A stretch of DNA of 64,000 bases from Lachnospiraceae bacterium (GTDB taxonomy: Bacteria > Bacillota > Clostridia > Lachnospirales > Lachnospiraceae): NCBI GenBank assembly GCA_022767285.1, contig JALENY010000041.1:1-64000 (forward strand), written 5' to 3'. The notes beneath the pieces were generated by a model, which was not told where the DNA came from, made no database searches, and saw nothing but the letters and a program-made list of their open reading frames with translations. Shown here piece after piece: positions 1-7,824 of this stretch. The translations under genes and the position numbers were made by a program. The stretch's first letter is position 1; every line of letters begins with the position of its first letter.

Positions 1-18
1 CATGCTCCCGCAATCACA

Positions 19-117
19 ACCTGTATTCGCAATCCAGCCTGTCGGCCTACTTGCTCATACAGGTTAGCCCGTCCAATATCCATGTGCCTACGCATGCAAG
101 CATGCTACACCACATGG
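19..117. other. Structured inverted-repeat segment of unknown identity
   Basis: Two nested hairpins can be read directly. Arms ACCTGTAT (19-26) and ATACAGGT (57-64) enclose a smaller GCC/GGC hairpin. Arms CCATGTG (80-86) and CACATGG (111-117) enclose GCATGC-aa-GCATGC (92-105). The stretch looks GC-richer than the AT-rich promoter DNA that follows. It has no convincing reading frame. It could be the end of a structured RNA gene or of a mobile element that continues left of the window, for example the non-coding end of an IS110-type element. That identification is a guess. Strand is undetermined. Confidence 0.45.
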
Positions 118-165
118 CTGCTGTCCGGGACTTTTATAGTAAATAATCTGCAAAATCTTAGGTAG

Positions 166-207
166 ATAATCAATTGTTTTTACATAAGCAATTGATTATT
201 ATATAAA
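166..207 (+). promoter_or_regulatory. Promoter with overlapping operator-like palindrome
   Basis: A perfect inverted repeat, ATAATCAATTG (166-176) and CAATTGATTAT (189-199), overlaps a plausible sigma-A promoter: TTTACA at 179-184, 17-bp spacer, TATAAA at 202-207. The palindrome covers the -35 box and spacer, where a repressor would be expected to bind. The GntR regulator encoded at 2804 is the natural candidate, but this is inferred from proximity. The first gene begins at 241 after a GAGTGAGGTGG ribosome site. Confidence 0.6.
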
Positions 208-240
208 CATAACTTATTAAGAAGTGAGTGAGGTGGACCA

Positions 241-1809
241 ATGAAGAAACTAGCAGTAATCGGAAGTAGTGGTGGTAATCTTTATCGTCAAGGTGGCGAT
301 AATCCAAAGGTGATGCTCCGTGAGATTGAGATCCAGGCAAAATCTGCCGGAATTGAACTGGGATACGTACAGTTCATCGGTACAGACGGTTCCATGGACA
401 ACATCTCAATGGACGCCCCGGCAACCTTGTATGCTTTGGTTGACGGACAGGTAAGTGATGTGGAGCATGGCAGTCTCAAAGAGATGAATGAGGCGGCAAA
501 AGCCTATGACGAACGGCTGGCCGGTCTGATCCGCAGCGGAGAGATTGATGGTATCGTGATCCTGAGCTGTGATCCAAAAGGAGTAAATAACAAAGCTCTG
601 ACAGCAGCGTCAGAGAAAAAGATTCCTATAGCAGGCACCGGCGGTACCTCTGTGGCAAATACTCAGTCCATGGGATGTAATGTGATTTCTGCGTCCGGAA
701 CAACAGGTACCACAAACCGTACCAGAGCAGTTGCATTTATTTCTGCTTTTTCCAAAGAGTGGAAAATGAAATATTCGCCGGTTATCGGCGGTTCTTCCTC
801 CGGCCAGAAACAGGAAGGCAGTGTTTGGAAGCGTATCAATTTCCGAGGTATCATGATGGCTTCCATGCCCGGATTTATCGCAATGGCTTTAAGCCTTGCT
901 CTGAGTAAAATTCCGGGTCTCGGATCTCTGGAAGATGTATTTAATCTTCTGATCGGTGCGCTTCCGGTTATTCTGGCAGCGATTGCAGCAAAACAGGTAT
1001 CCGGTCTTGATGAAGTAGGTATCGTTGCAGGTATTATCGCAGGCACTATGTCAACAGACGGCGGTATCATCGGCGGACTGGTAACCGGTATTCTGGCTGG
1101 TGTACTGGCATACTATATTATTACATTCTGTCTTGGCCATAAATTCCCGGGTACAACGGCTAATATTTGTGCCGGCGGTCTGTCCGGCCTGATCGCAGGT
1201 GCAGTAGGCATGTATCTGATCGCTCCGGTGGCGCTCTGGATTGGTGATGGTATCAAATCCGTCATTGATATGGCTCTTGCCTTCAATCCGATTCTTGCAG
1301 GCGCAGTGGCAGGATTTGCAATCTGGTTTGCTATTATCGGCGGTGTATACCATGCTGCAATTCTTCCGATCGTGCTCCTGGAGATGGAAGCAACGGGTAA
1401 CTCTTTCCTCGGCGCAATTGATATGTGTGGCCTTGTACTTGGATGTGCAGGTGTCCTTCTTGCTAACATTGTCGTACCGAGAAATAAGGGAGATGTGGCG
1501 GCTTCCGTTCCGGGCCTGTTCATAAACCTGTTTTTCGGAACATTTGTAGAAGCGGCATATCCGTTTATGTTTTCCTGCAAAAAGGTATTTGCCAGTGCAA
1601 TACTTTCCGCTACCATATCCGGCGCTTTTGTAGGCCTTCTGGGTGTCAAATGTACCGCTTATGTACCGACTTTCATCGCTCCGTCTATGGCTAATGAAGG
1701 AAAAGCTTTTGCTATGGTGATCTGTATGCTGATTGCCATCGGTACGTCCTTTGTTTTTACACTGCTTTCGAATCTTTCTGAGAGAAAGAAACAGGCAAAA
1801 GCAGCTTAA
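241..1809 (+). CDS. PTS EIIC-type membrane protein with soluble N-terminal domain
   Basis: 522 residues. Residues 1-175 form a soluble, Rossmann-like domain (start KLAVIGSSGGNLY, then IAGTGGTS and a Thr/Gly-rich SGTTGTTNRTRA motif). Residues 195-510 are strongly hydrophobic with about eight to ten membrane segments and small-residue repeats such as GIVAGIIAG and GGIIGGLVTGILAG, as in PTS EIIC-like permeases (PTS_EIIC_2-like by recollection). No EIIA or EIIB domain and no phosphorylatable Cys or His cassette is seen here or next door, so phosphotransfer would need partners elsewhere, or the protein may be a non-PTS transporter. It probably imports a carbohydrate or related metabolite into the cytoplasm for the TIM-barrel enzyme encoded 27 bp downstream. 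The substrate is unknown. The start is supported by a GAGTGAGGTGG ribosome site. Confidence 0.65.
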   Translation: MKKLAVIGSSGGNLYRQGGDNPKVMLREIEIQAKSAGIELGYVQFIGTDGSMDNISMDAPATLYALVDGQVSDVEHGSLKEMNEAAKAYDERLAGLIRSGEIDGIVILSCDPKGVNNKALTAASEKKIPIAGTGGTSVANTQSMGCNVISASGTTGTTNRTRAVAFISAFSKEWKMKYSPVIGGSSSGQKQEGSVWKRINFRGIMMASMPGFIAMALSLALSKIPGLGSLEDVFNLLIGALPVILAAIAAKQVSGLDEVGIVAGIIAGTMSTDGGIIGGLVTGILAGVLAYYIITFCLGHKFPGTTANICAGGLSGLIAGAVGMYLIAPVALWIGDGIKSVIDMALAFNPILAGAVAGFAIWFAIIGGVYHAAILPIVLLEMEATGNSFLGAIDMCGLVLGCAGVLLANIVVPRNKGDVAASVPGLFINLFFGTFVEAAYPFMFSCKKVFASAILSATISGAFVGLLGVKCTAYVPTFIAPSMANEGKAFAMVICMLIAIGTSFVFTLLSNLSERKKQAKAA

Positions 1810-1836
1810 TATTAAACACTAAGGGAGGTAAAGAGA

Positions 1837-2676
1837 ATGTTTGAGAATGACATGAAGAGAAAAATGGCATCTGCGATTGCCAAGGTTCACAGGGCAATTG
1901 AAAAGGGGAATGGCCATACCATATTGAGCACGGGTATGACCGGTGATGATGCGCGTATGGCGAAAGCAGTTGTGGATGCCGGAGTTACCATGCTGGAGCC
2001 GAATCATCCGGCACTGGCGCTGGCCAGAGGCCACAAAGGTGTTACTTCCATGCATGATGCCGAGCAGATCCGTTATGAGATTACGGTTGATCAGATGGCA
2101 GAGGCTACACAGGGCGTTCGCAATGTCGTAGGTAATGATGTGTATATCACCGTAGGCATACCTGGAGGATTCACCGAAGTTGTTCCGATTATTCTGGAAG
2201 AAAAAGACTTTCTTAACATGGCATTGCATGGAGCAGACGGACTCCACACTCACAAGTCCTCCCTCCGGGATCTGGAAGCCCTGGTGAAAATGGCGCATAA
2301 GTACGGTCTCTTAGTGGATGCGTATATTGGCCTTCCGACTGATCTCCATACCTTCGGCATTTCTGCAGAAACGCCGGAGGACGTTAAAAAAGTAGCAAGA
2401 CAGATGGAAGACATAGGAACCGACATGATCGGCATGATGACCGGAATGAGCTACGAAGGCGTCAAATCCGGACAGATTCATCCACTGGTCAAAGAACGGC
2501 TCTGTGCGATGGTGGAAGAGGTTTCAGTACCGACTCTTGCTGAGGGCGGTATCAATCTTACCAATTATAAAGCCTTCCATGACACCAAAGTAAACATTCT
2601 CGTTATCGGAACTGCTATAGATAAAATGGCAGAAAAAGCGATTCAGGATGCTGTAAGACAATTTATGTTTTCTTAA
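1837..2676 (+). CDS. TIM-barrel (phosphosugar-binding type) enzyme
   Basis: 279 residues. The sequence reads as a beta/alpha barrel. Early strands carry STGMTGDDARMAKAVVDAG, and the C-terminal half has the two glycine-rich loops expected to bind phosphate (LAEGGIN near residue 233 and VIGTAID near residue 258), as in HisA/HisF, NanE and ketogulonate-phosphate decarboxylase relatives. The GADGLHTHKSS segment may supply active-site residues. It follows the permease gene by 27 bp with an AAGGGAGGT ribosome site and a strong terminator follows, so it is the last gene of a two-gene operon. It probably acts on the phosphorylated product of the imported substrate (isomerase, epimerase, aldolase or decarboxylase). 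The exact reaction cannot be read from the sequence. Confidence 0.6.
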   Translation: MFENDMKRKMASAIAKVHRAIEKGNGHTILSTGMTGDDARMAKAVVDAGVTMLEPNHPALALARGHKGVTSMHDAEQIRYEITVDQMAEATQGVRNVVGNDVYITVGIPGGFTEVVPIILEEKDFLNMALHGADGLHTHKSSLRDLEALVKMAHKYGLLVDAYIGLPTDLHTFGISAETPEDVKKVARQMEDIGTDMIGMMTGMSYEGVKSGQIHPLVKERLCAMVEEVSVPTLAEGGINLTNYKAFHDTKVNILVIGTAIDKMAEKAIQDAVRQFMFS

Positions 2677-2703
2677 GTTAATTATAATTTTTTAAGATGA
2701 AAA

Positions 2704-2746
2704 AAAGAAATCGGGGTGTGCAAAAAGGTGCATCTCGATTTCTTTT
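2704..2746 (+). terminator. Rho-independent terminator after the barrel enzyme
   Basis: A stem of about 16 bp begins AGAAATCG and closes CGATTTCT with G-U wobbles inward, an AAAAAG loop and a TTTT tail. Flanking A and T runs may let it work in both directions. The -35 box of the next gene begins inside the T tail. Confidence 0.8.
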
Positions 2747-2773
2747 GCTTACCCGGGGATTTTGTGATAAAAT
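2745..2773 (+). promoter_or_regulatory. Promoter of the GntR gene
   Basis: TTGCTT at 2745-2750 and TAAAAT at 2768-2773 with a 17-bp spacer. Independent initiation fits a regulator transcribed separately from its target operon. Confidence 0.6.
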
Positions 2774-2803
2774 ATTGATTCAGAAGATGAAAGGGCACAA
2801 ATT

Positions 2804-3529
2804 ATGAAACCTGGAAAAAAAGACTTTTTATATATGCAGATATATAATGATCTGCGTCGGAAGATTGATCGAAAAATTCTGCAGGAAGGACAGAAACTTG
2901 GTACGGAGCAGGAATTGCAGAAGGAGTACCAGGTCAGCCGTGATACCATAAGAAAGGCATTGTTCAAACTGGAGCAGGACGGCTGTATTGAGCGGAGGAC
3001 AGCGGTCGGCACCTTTGTGCGAAAGCCAAAGTCCGACTATAAGCTGGGGCGAATGAAAAGCTTTACAGAGCAGATGAAGGAACGTGGTCTGACCCCTTCC
3101 TCCGACATTCTCTCCATTGAACTGCTGCGGGAAATTCCGAAAGAAGCTGCCATCGAACTGAATCAGGTTGGAAAACGAAAGGTGTACCGCATTACCAGAA
3201 TCCGGTATGCGGATGAAGTACCTATGGCTTATTCCATTGACTATATCCCTTTTTACCTCTGTCCCGATATTCAACAGCATCTGCATGCAAATGCGTCACT
3301 CTATCAGATTTTTGAACGCTCCTACAATTTGCACTTAAGCTATGGCAAAGTCTTGCTGGAAGCAGAAATGCCAAGCCCGTATCTGCAGAATGTACTGAAT
3401 ATATCAAAAAATAAGCCGGTACTGAAAATGCGTTGTACCGGTTACCTTGAAAATGATATACCACTGTATTATGTGGAGTGTTATTATGTTGGAGATCAGT
3501 ATGTTTTTTCTACAATCACAGACCGATAA
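2804..3529 (+). CDS. GntR/HutC-family transcriptional regulator
   Basis: 241 residues. Residues 1-75 form a winged helix-turn-helix of GntR type (IYNDLRRKI at the first helix, VSRDTIRKALFKLEQDG as recognition region, RRTAVGTFVRKP as wing). Residues 85-235 match a UTRA effector domain (LGRMKSFTEQMKERG opening, YRITRIRYAD core), the HutC subgroup that binds small sugar-phosphate or amino-acid ligands. It is likely a repressor of the preceding permease and barrel-enzyme operon, whose promoter carries a perfect palindrome. The effector is probably the imported substrate or its phosphate. The start follows AAAGGG. The family is secure; the target is inferred from position. Confidence 0.85.
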   Translation: MKPGKKDFLYMQIYNDLRRKIDRKILQEGQKLGTEQELQKEYQVSRDTIRKALFKLEQDGCIERRTAVGTFVRKPKSDYKLGRMKSFTEQMKERGLTPSSDILSIELLREIPKEAAIELNQVGKRKVYRITRIRYADEVPMAYSIDYIPFYLCPDIQQHLHANASLYQIFERSYNLHLSYGKVLLEAEMPSPYLQNVLNISKNKPVLKMRCTGYLENDIPLYYVECYYVGDQYVFSTITDR

Positions 3530-3555
3530 AGCTTTTATTCCCATCATAAGATGAT

Positions 3556-3628
3556 AGATTTTCATACACGATTACTGATTCATGAGATTATCATACACAA
3601 TCACTGATCACTGAGATTTTCATTGACA
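3556..3628 (+). repeat. Three imperfect 29-bp direct repeats upstream of hisB
   Basis: Units begin at 3556, 3585 and 3614 with the shared core AGATT(T/A)TCAT(A/T)CAC. The first two are full 29-bp copies differing at a handful of positions. The third is cut short where it supplies the TTGACA -35 box. Exact 29-bp spacing suggests tandem sites for a DNA-binding activator or repressor. No known his regulator motif was recognised. Confidence 0.7.
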
Positions 3629-3651
3629 AACTCATAATGCCTTAGTATAAT
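3623..3651 (+). promoter_or_regulatory. Consensus sigma-A promoter of hisB
   Basis: TTGACA at 3623-3628, 17-bp spacer, TATAAT at 3646-3651: both boxes match the consensus exactly. The transcript would carry a leader of about 120 nt before hisB. I found no T-box specifier/antiterminator motif and no histidine-rich leader peptide in it. Confidence 0.85.
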
Positions 3652-3779
3652 AGGTCATAACGCTACAGTTATCTACCACTGTACAACGCTAAAGTGTCGC
3701 TTGTATAAGAATTGTACATGGGTTAGCTGACTGTCAGGTATATACGTACAAATATATTACAGTAAGCAGGAGGCAAATT

Positions 3780-4370
3780 ATGGAACCAAGAATTGCTACC
3801 ATTAAAAGAGTTACAAAAGAAACAGACATTGAATTGACCCTGAATTTAGATGGAACCGGCATCTGTAATGCGAATACAGGAATCGGCTTCTTTGACCATA
3901 TGATTGACGGTTTTTGCAGACATGGTCTTTTTGACATTGACCTGAAATGCAATGGAGACCTTTTTGTTGATTCGCATCACACCATCGAGGATGTAGGAAT
4001 CGTTCTTGGCAAAGCTATTGCAGAAGCCGTAGGTGATAAAAAAGGAATCAAGCGTTACGGCAATGCATTCCTTCCTATGGATGAAGCGCTGGTATTGTGT
4101 GCAATCGATCTGTCCGGACGCCCATATTTCGAATATGACGCAAAATTTACCGTAGACCGCATCGGATCCATGGATACGGAGATGGTTCATGACTTCTTCT
4201 ATGCGGTTTCTTACTCCGCAGCCATGAACCTCCATATCAAACAGCTCAGCGGTGTGAACAATCATCATATTGCTGAAAGCAGCTTCAAGGCATTTGCAAA
4301 GGCGCTTGACATGGCGACTCAAAAAGATGAGCGTATCACCGGCGTTTGGTCAACGAAGGGAACGCTTTGA
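3780..4370 (+). CDS. hisB: Imidazoleglycerol-phosphate dehydratase
   Basis: 196 residues, the usual length of the stand-alone enzyme. It dehydrates imidazole glycerol phosphate to imidazole acetol phosphate in cytosolic histidine synthesis. The metal-binding motifs are intact: DSHHTIEDVG near residues 60-70 and GVNNHHIAESSFKAF near residues 159-173, plus GFFDHMIDGF at the start of the core. The start follows AGGAGG at a good distance. It is followed 64 bp later by the hisIE fusion. No other his genes lie in the window, so the pathway is split over several loci. Confidence 0.95.
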   Translation: MEPRIATIKRVTKETDIELTLNLDGTGICNANTGIGFFDHMIDGFCRHGLFDIDLKCNGDLFVDSHHTIEDVGIVLGKAIAEAVGDKKGIKRYGNAFLPMDEALVLCAIDLSGRPYFEYDAKFTVDRIGSMDTEMVHDFFYAVSYSAAMNLHIKQLSGVNNHHIAESSFKAFAKALDMATQKDERITGVWSTKGTL

Positions 4371-4434
4371 TATAGGATTCATTTAATATTAGTATTAGTG
4401 CCGCCGGGCGAAAGCGGCGGAATTGGAGAGTATT

Positions 4435-5718
4435 ATGAAAAAATTGTTGATTCCCTGTCTGTATATGCTGGAGGAATGTGCAGTTACCGGTTTCGGGCAA
4501 AAAAACTGTTTTGCATCCGGTGATATGCTGTCACTGACGGAGCATTACAGCAACAACGGAGCAGATGAACTGTTGATTTTCGATTTCAGTACTTCTGATG
4601 CGGAACACGACAGGGCTATTGGAAAAATTAAAGGAATCTGCGAGGCAGCCGAAATTCCTGTAATTGGTGCCGGCAATATCAAACGCATGGAGGATGTCAA
4701 AAAATTGATTTATGCCGGATGCGCGAAGGTCGTTCTGAACTTTTCCAAGGAATCTAACGTGAATCTTCTGGAAGAAGTATCCCAGAGATTCGGAAAAGAA
4801 AAAATGATAGCCGGTGTTGCAGATGAAACAGAATTTACCGAAAACAGACATTTGATTGAATCGTTTGCTGCAATGGTTCTCTGTCTGGATGATAAATCCG
4901 CCCGTGAGATTAAAAAAATGTCGGCTCTTCCGGTCATCGCACTTACGAACTGTGACAGGAAATCAGAGATTCTGGATATGCTGCGTGAGAATACAGTCGA
5001 TGGTGTGAGCGGCAGCTTTGTCAGTTCGCTGGATACGGATCTGATGGCATTTAAACATACCTGCAGACAGAAACAAATCGATGTGAATATCTTAGAAAGC
5101 AAAATATCCTGGAATGATTTAAAAAAGAACAGCGACGGTATGATTCCGGTCATCGTTCAGGACTATAAAACCGATGAAGTGCTTATGCTGGCCTATATGA
5201 ATGAGGAAGCTTTCGATACGACCCTAAAGACAGGAAAGATGACTTACTGGAGCAGAAGCCGTAACGAGCTGTGGACAAAAGGTCTCACATCCGGGCATGT
5301 TCAGTATGTGAAGTCACTGACTGTGGATTGTGATCTGGACACCATGCTTGCGAAAGTATCTCAGGTCGGTGCCGCTTGCCATACAGGCAATCGCAGCTGC
5401 TTTTTCAACGAACTGGTGAAGAAAGAGTACGACGACACCAATCCCCTGCATGTGTTCCAGGATGTGTATGATGTGATTCTGGATCGAAAGAAGAATCCGA
5501 AAGAAGGTTCCTACACCAACTACCTTTTCGATAAGGGAATTGACAAGATTCTCAAAAAAGTCGGAGAGGAGTGCACGGAGATTGTGATAGCCGCAAAGAA
5601 TCCGGATAAAGAAGAGATTAAATATGAAATATCGGATTTCCTTTATCATGTGATGGTTCTGATGGCGGAAAAGGGAGTGACCTGGGAGGATATCACGAAA
5701 GAACTGGCAAGAAGATAA
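4435..5718 (+). CDS. hisIE: HisF-like pseudo-barrel fused to HisI and HisE
   Basis: 427 residues from the ATG preceded by GGAGAG. Residues 1-215 resemble a shortened HisF barrel ([23 protein letters not shown]), but the first catalytic Asp of HisF aligns with Tyr10, the GGGI phosphate loop has become GAGNI, and the second glycine-rich loop is lost. Residues 222-328 are HisI, phosphoribosyl-AMP cyclohydrolase ([27 protein letters not shown], zinc ligands kept). Residues 340-425 are HisE, phosphoribosyl-ATP pyrophosphatase ([16 protein letters not shown] and [12 protein letters not shown]). HisI and HisE should catalyse steps 3 and 2 of histidine synthesis. The barrel is probably inactive and may be structural, regulatory or a docking module. 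It is co-transcribed with hisB, and a strong terminator follows. Confidence 0.9.
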   Translation: MKKLLIPCLYMLEECAVTGFGQKNCFASGDMLSLTEHYSNNGADELLIFDFSTSDAEHDRAIGKIKGICEAAEIPVIGAGNIKRMEDVKKLIYAGCAKVVLNFSKESNVNLLEEVSQRFGKEKMIAGVADETEFTENRHLIESFAAMVLCLDDKSAREIKKMSALPVIALTNCDRKSEILDMLRENTVDGVSGSFVSSLDTDLMAFKHTCRQKQIDVNILESKISWNDLKKNSDGMIPVIVQDYKTDEVLMLAYMNEEAFDTTLKTGKMTYWSRSRNELWTKGLTSGHVQYVKSLTVDCDLDTMLAKVSQVGAACHTGNRSCFFNELVKKEYDDTNPLHVFQDVYDVILDRKKNPKEGSYTNYLFDKGIDKILKKVGEECTEIVIAAKNPDKEEIKYEISDFLYHVMVLMAEKGVTWEDITKELARR

Positions 5719-5780
5719 AAATTATTCTATCTACACAGTTGTATTTTTAATTCCGGTAATCTTTACCATATGAAAAGTTT

Positions 5781-5823
5781 AGCAGAGAGTCTTATTGTGG
5801 GGACTCTCTGCTTCGTTTTATTT
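5781..5823 (+). terminator. Terminator of the hisB-hisIE operon
   Basis: A perfect 10-bp stem GCAGAGAGTC/GACTCTCTGC (5782-5791 and 5802-5811) is followed by a T-rich tail. It ends the operon. The remaining gap up to 6000 holds an AT-rich stretch with a possible -10 box TAAAAT at 5878-5883 and a leader of about 100 nt in which I recognise no riboswitch. Confidence 0.85.
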
Positions 5824-5999
5824 CATTTCGATAATATAAATTTATCGATTGTTGCAGTAATGAAGTCCTATTTGTGGTAAAATTATATTAAAGGAAACGA
5901 TTTTTCAGGCTGTTTAGCGGCCTGGCAAAAGAATATCTGCCCGTATACCGCTTTTGGGATGTTTTCAGGCTCCGGATAATGTTGAAAGGGAGGAAGTTT

Positions 6000-7316
6000 A
6001 TGCAGGCATATGAATTGATCATAAAAAAAAGAGATGGTCTGGAACTGACAAGAGAAGAAATCAATTTTTTTATTCATGGATTCTGTTCCGGTGAAATCAC
6101 AGATTATCAGGTATCTGCCATGGCGATGTCCATTTTTTTTCGGGGTATGACCTCAAGGGAACTGGGGGACTGGACTATGGCTATGGTAAACTCCGGCGAA
6201 ACCATTGACTTAAGAGGAATTTCCGGAGTAAAGGCCGACAAACACAGTACAGGCGGAGTGGGGGACAAAACCACGATTCTTCTGGCACCCTGGATTGCTG
6301 CTGCAGGTGTTCCTATCGCTAAAATGTCTGGCAGAGGTCTGGGACATACAGGCGGAACCATTGACAAGCTGGAATCCATTCCGGGATTTCAAACTACACT
6401 CACAAGAGAGAAGTTTATCAATAATGTAAATAGCATTGGTGTTGCGGTTGCAGGACAGACCAGCAATCTGGTTCCTGCCGACAAAAAACTGTATGCTATT
6501 CGGGATGTCACAGGAACTGTGGACAGTATTCCGCTTATCGCCAGCAGTATCATGAGCAAAAAAATTGCAGCCGGTTCCGATGCCATTATTCTGGATGTAA
6601 AAACAGGTTCCGGGGCCTTTATGAAGACTGTTGATGATGCTAAGAAACTTGCAGAAGCCATGGTTACTATTGGAACGAATCTCAACCGTAATACCATTGC
6701 AGTCATTTCGAATATGAATCAGCCCCTTGGCAATGCGGTTGGCAATTCTCTTGAAGTGATTGAAGCGATAGAAGCCCTGAAAGGGAGAGGTCCGGAAGAT
6801 CTGATGAAACTGATGTATACACTGGGCAGTCAGATGCTGACGGCATCCGGTCGGGTATGTTCGTCAGAAGAAGGTGCCGCGCTTATGAAGCAGACACTGG
6901 AAAGCGGAGCGGCACTTAAGAAATTAAAAGAAATGATAGTTGCTCAGGGCGGAAATCCGGAGGTGATCGACCATTATGAGCTGTTTCCTCAGGCGAAGGA
7001 TGTGCTGGAGATTTCCGCTTCCGAAAATGGCTATGTTTCGGATATTATGGCACAGGAGATCGGTCTTGCGGTAAAAACCATTGGAGCCGGGCGGGAAAAA
7101 ATTGATGATATTCTGGATTTAAGCGCCGGAGTTTACTTAAAGAAAAAAGTTGGTGATGCTGTGAAGAAGGGTGAAACCATCGCTGTTCTGTACGGAAATG
7201 ACCGGGAGAAAATGCAGGTAGCATCTGCGCGCATTGGACAGGCATATAAGTACAGCAGTGATAAACCAGTACCTTTACCCATGATATATGCGGTTATCAC
7301 AAAAGGAGATTTATAA
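6000..7316 (+). CDS. pdp: Pyrimidine-nucleoside phosphorylase
   Basis: 438 residues. It phosphorolyses uridine, deoxyuridine and thymidine to free base and (deoxy)ribose-1-phosphate. The family signature KHSTGGVGDKT sits near residues 80-90, and SGRGLGHTGGTIDKLE follows near residues 108-123. The C-terminal PYNP domain (ENGYVSDIMAQEIG, KKKVGDAVKKGETI) is complete. The start at 6000 is chosen because GGGAGG lies just ahead of it; an in-frame ATG at 5979 has no ribosome site. cdd follows within 26 bp, making a pyrimidine salvage operon. No deoC or purine phosphorylase is nearby. Confidence 0.95.
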   Translation: MQAYELIIKKRDGLELTREEINFFIHGFCSGEITDYQVSAMAMSIFFRGMTSRELGDWTMAMVNSGETIDLRGISGVKADKHSTGGVGDKTTILLAPWIAAAGVPIAKMSGRGLGHTGGTIDKLESIPGFQTTLTREKFINNVNSIGVAVAGQTSNLVPADKKLYAIRDVTGTVDSIPLIASSIMSKKIAAGSDAIILDVKTGSGAFMKTVDDAKKLAEAMVTIGTNLNRNTIAVISNMNQPLGNAVGNSLEVIEAIEALKGRGPEDLMKLMYTLGSQMLTASGRVCSSEEGAALMKQTLESGAALKKLKEMIVAQGGNPEVIDHYELFPQAKDVLEISASENGYVSDIMAQEIGLAVKTIGAGREKIDDILDLSAGVYLKKKVGDAVKKGETIAVLYGNDREKMQVASARIGQAYKYSSDKPVPLPMIYAVITKGDL

Positions 7317-7341
7317 TACAGAATTCCAGGGAGACCAGTAA

Positions 7342-7749
7342 ATGGATAATCAGAAAGAACAATTTGGAATGCTGCTCGAAGCAGCGGAAAAAGCAAAAAA
7401 AAATGCTTATGCACCGTTTTCTGACTTTCATGTAGGTGCGGCGCTTTTGGCAAAAAATGGACAGATTTTTACAGGAGTCAATATTGAGAACTCCTCCTAT
7501 GGTGCCACAAACTGTGCGGAGCGCACTGCTCTGTTCAAGGCTGTGTCAGAGGGTGTCCGCGAATTCGCGGCAATTGCAGTCCTGAGTGACAGTGAGGAAC
7601 TCATTTATCCCTGCGGCATTTGCAGGCAGGCGCTGAACGATTTTGTAGATGATGATTTTATTGTTGTGTGTGGAAACTGCAGAAAAGAATATGAAGTATA
7701 TAGGTTTCGGGATTTGCTGCCGCATGTGGGTATACCGCTGTTTGAATAA
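7342..7749 (+). CDS. cdd: Cytidine deaminase
   Basis: 135 residues, the usual size of the tetrameric enzyme. It deaminates cytidine and deoxycytidine to uridine and deoxyuridine, which the upstream phosphorylase can then use. The zinc site is intact: NCAERTAL gives Cys58 and catalytic Glu60, and PCGICRQ gives Cys91 and Cys94. The substrate-binding segments FHVGAALLA and GVNIENSSYG are also present. It lies 26 bp after pdp on the same strand, so the two are almost certainly co-transcribed. Confidence 0.97.
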   Translation: MDNQKEQFGMLLEAAEKAKKNAYAPFSDFHVGAALLAKNGQIFTGVNIENSSYGATNCAERTALFKAVSEGVREFAAIAVLSDSEELIYPCGICRQALNDFVDDDFIVVCGNCRKEYEVYRFRDLLPHVGIPLFE

Positions 7750-7824
7750 GAACTTGAATGAAAACTTTATGAAAAAAGTATGGAATAAAGTATGGAATAA
7801 AGTATCATAGAAAAGGATCTGCTC

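Noticed and set aside
3556-3628. CRISPR-like repeats of 29 bp
   Set aside because: The units are directly adjacent with no spacers between them and no cas genes lie nearby.
3652-3779. T-box or histidine attenuator ahead of hisB
   Set aside because: No AGGGTGGNACCGCG-type T-box sequence, no run of His codons in a leader peptide and no terminator hairpin before the gene.
5824-5999. Riboswitch ahead of pdp
   Set aside because: A leader of about 100 nt is present with partial repeats of TTTTCAGGCT, but no known aptamer core was found.
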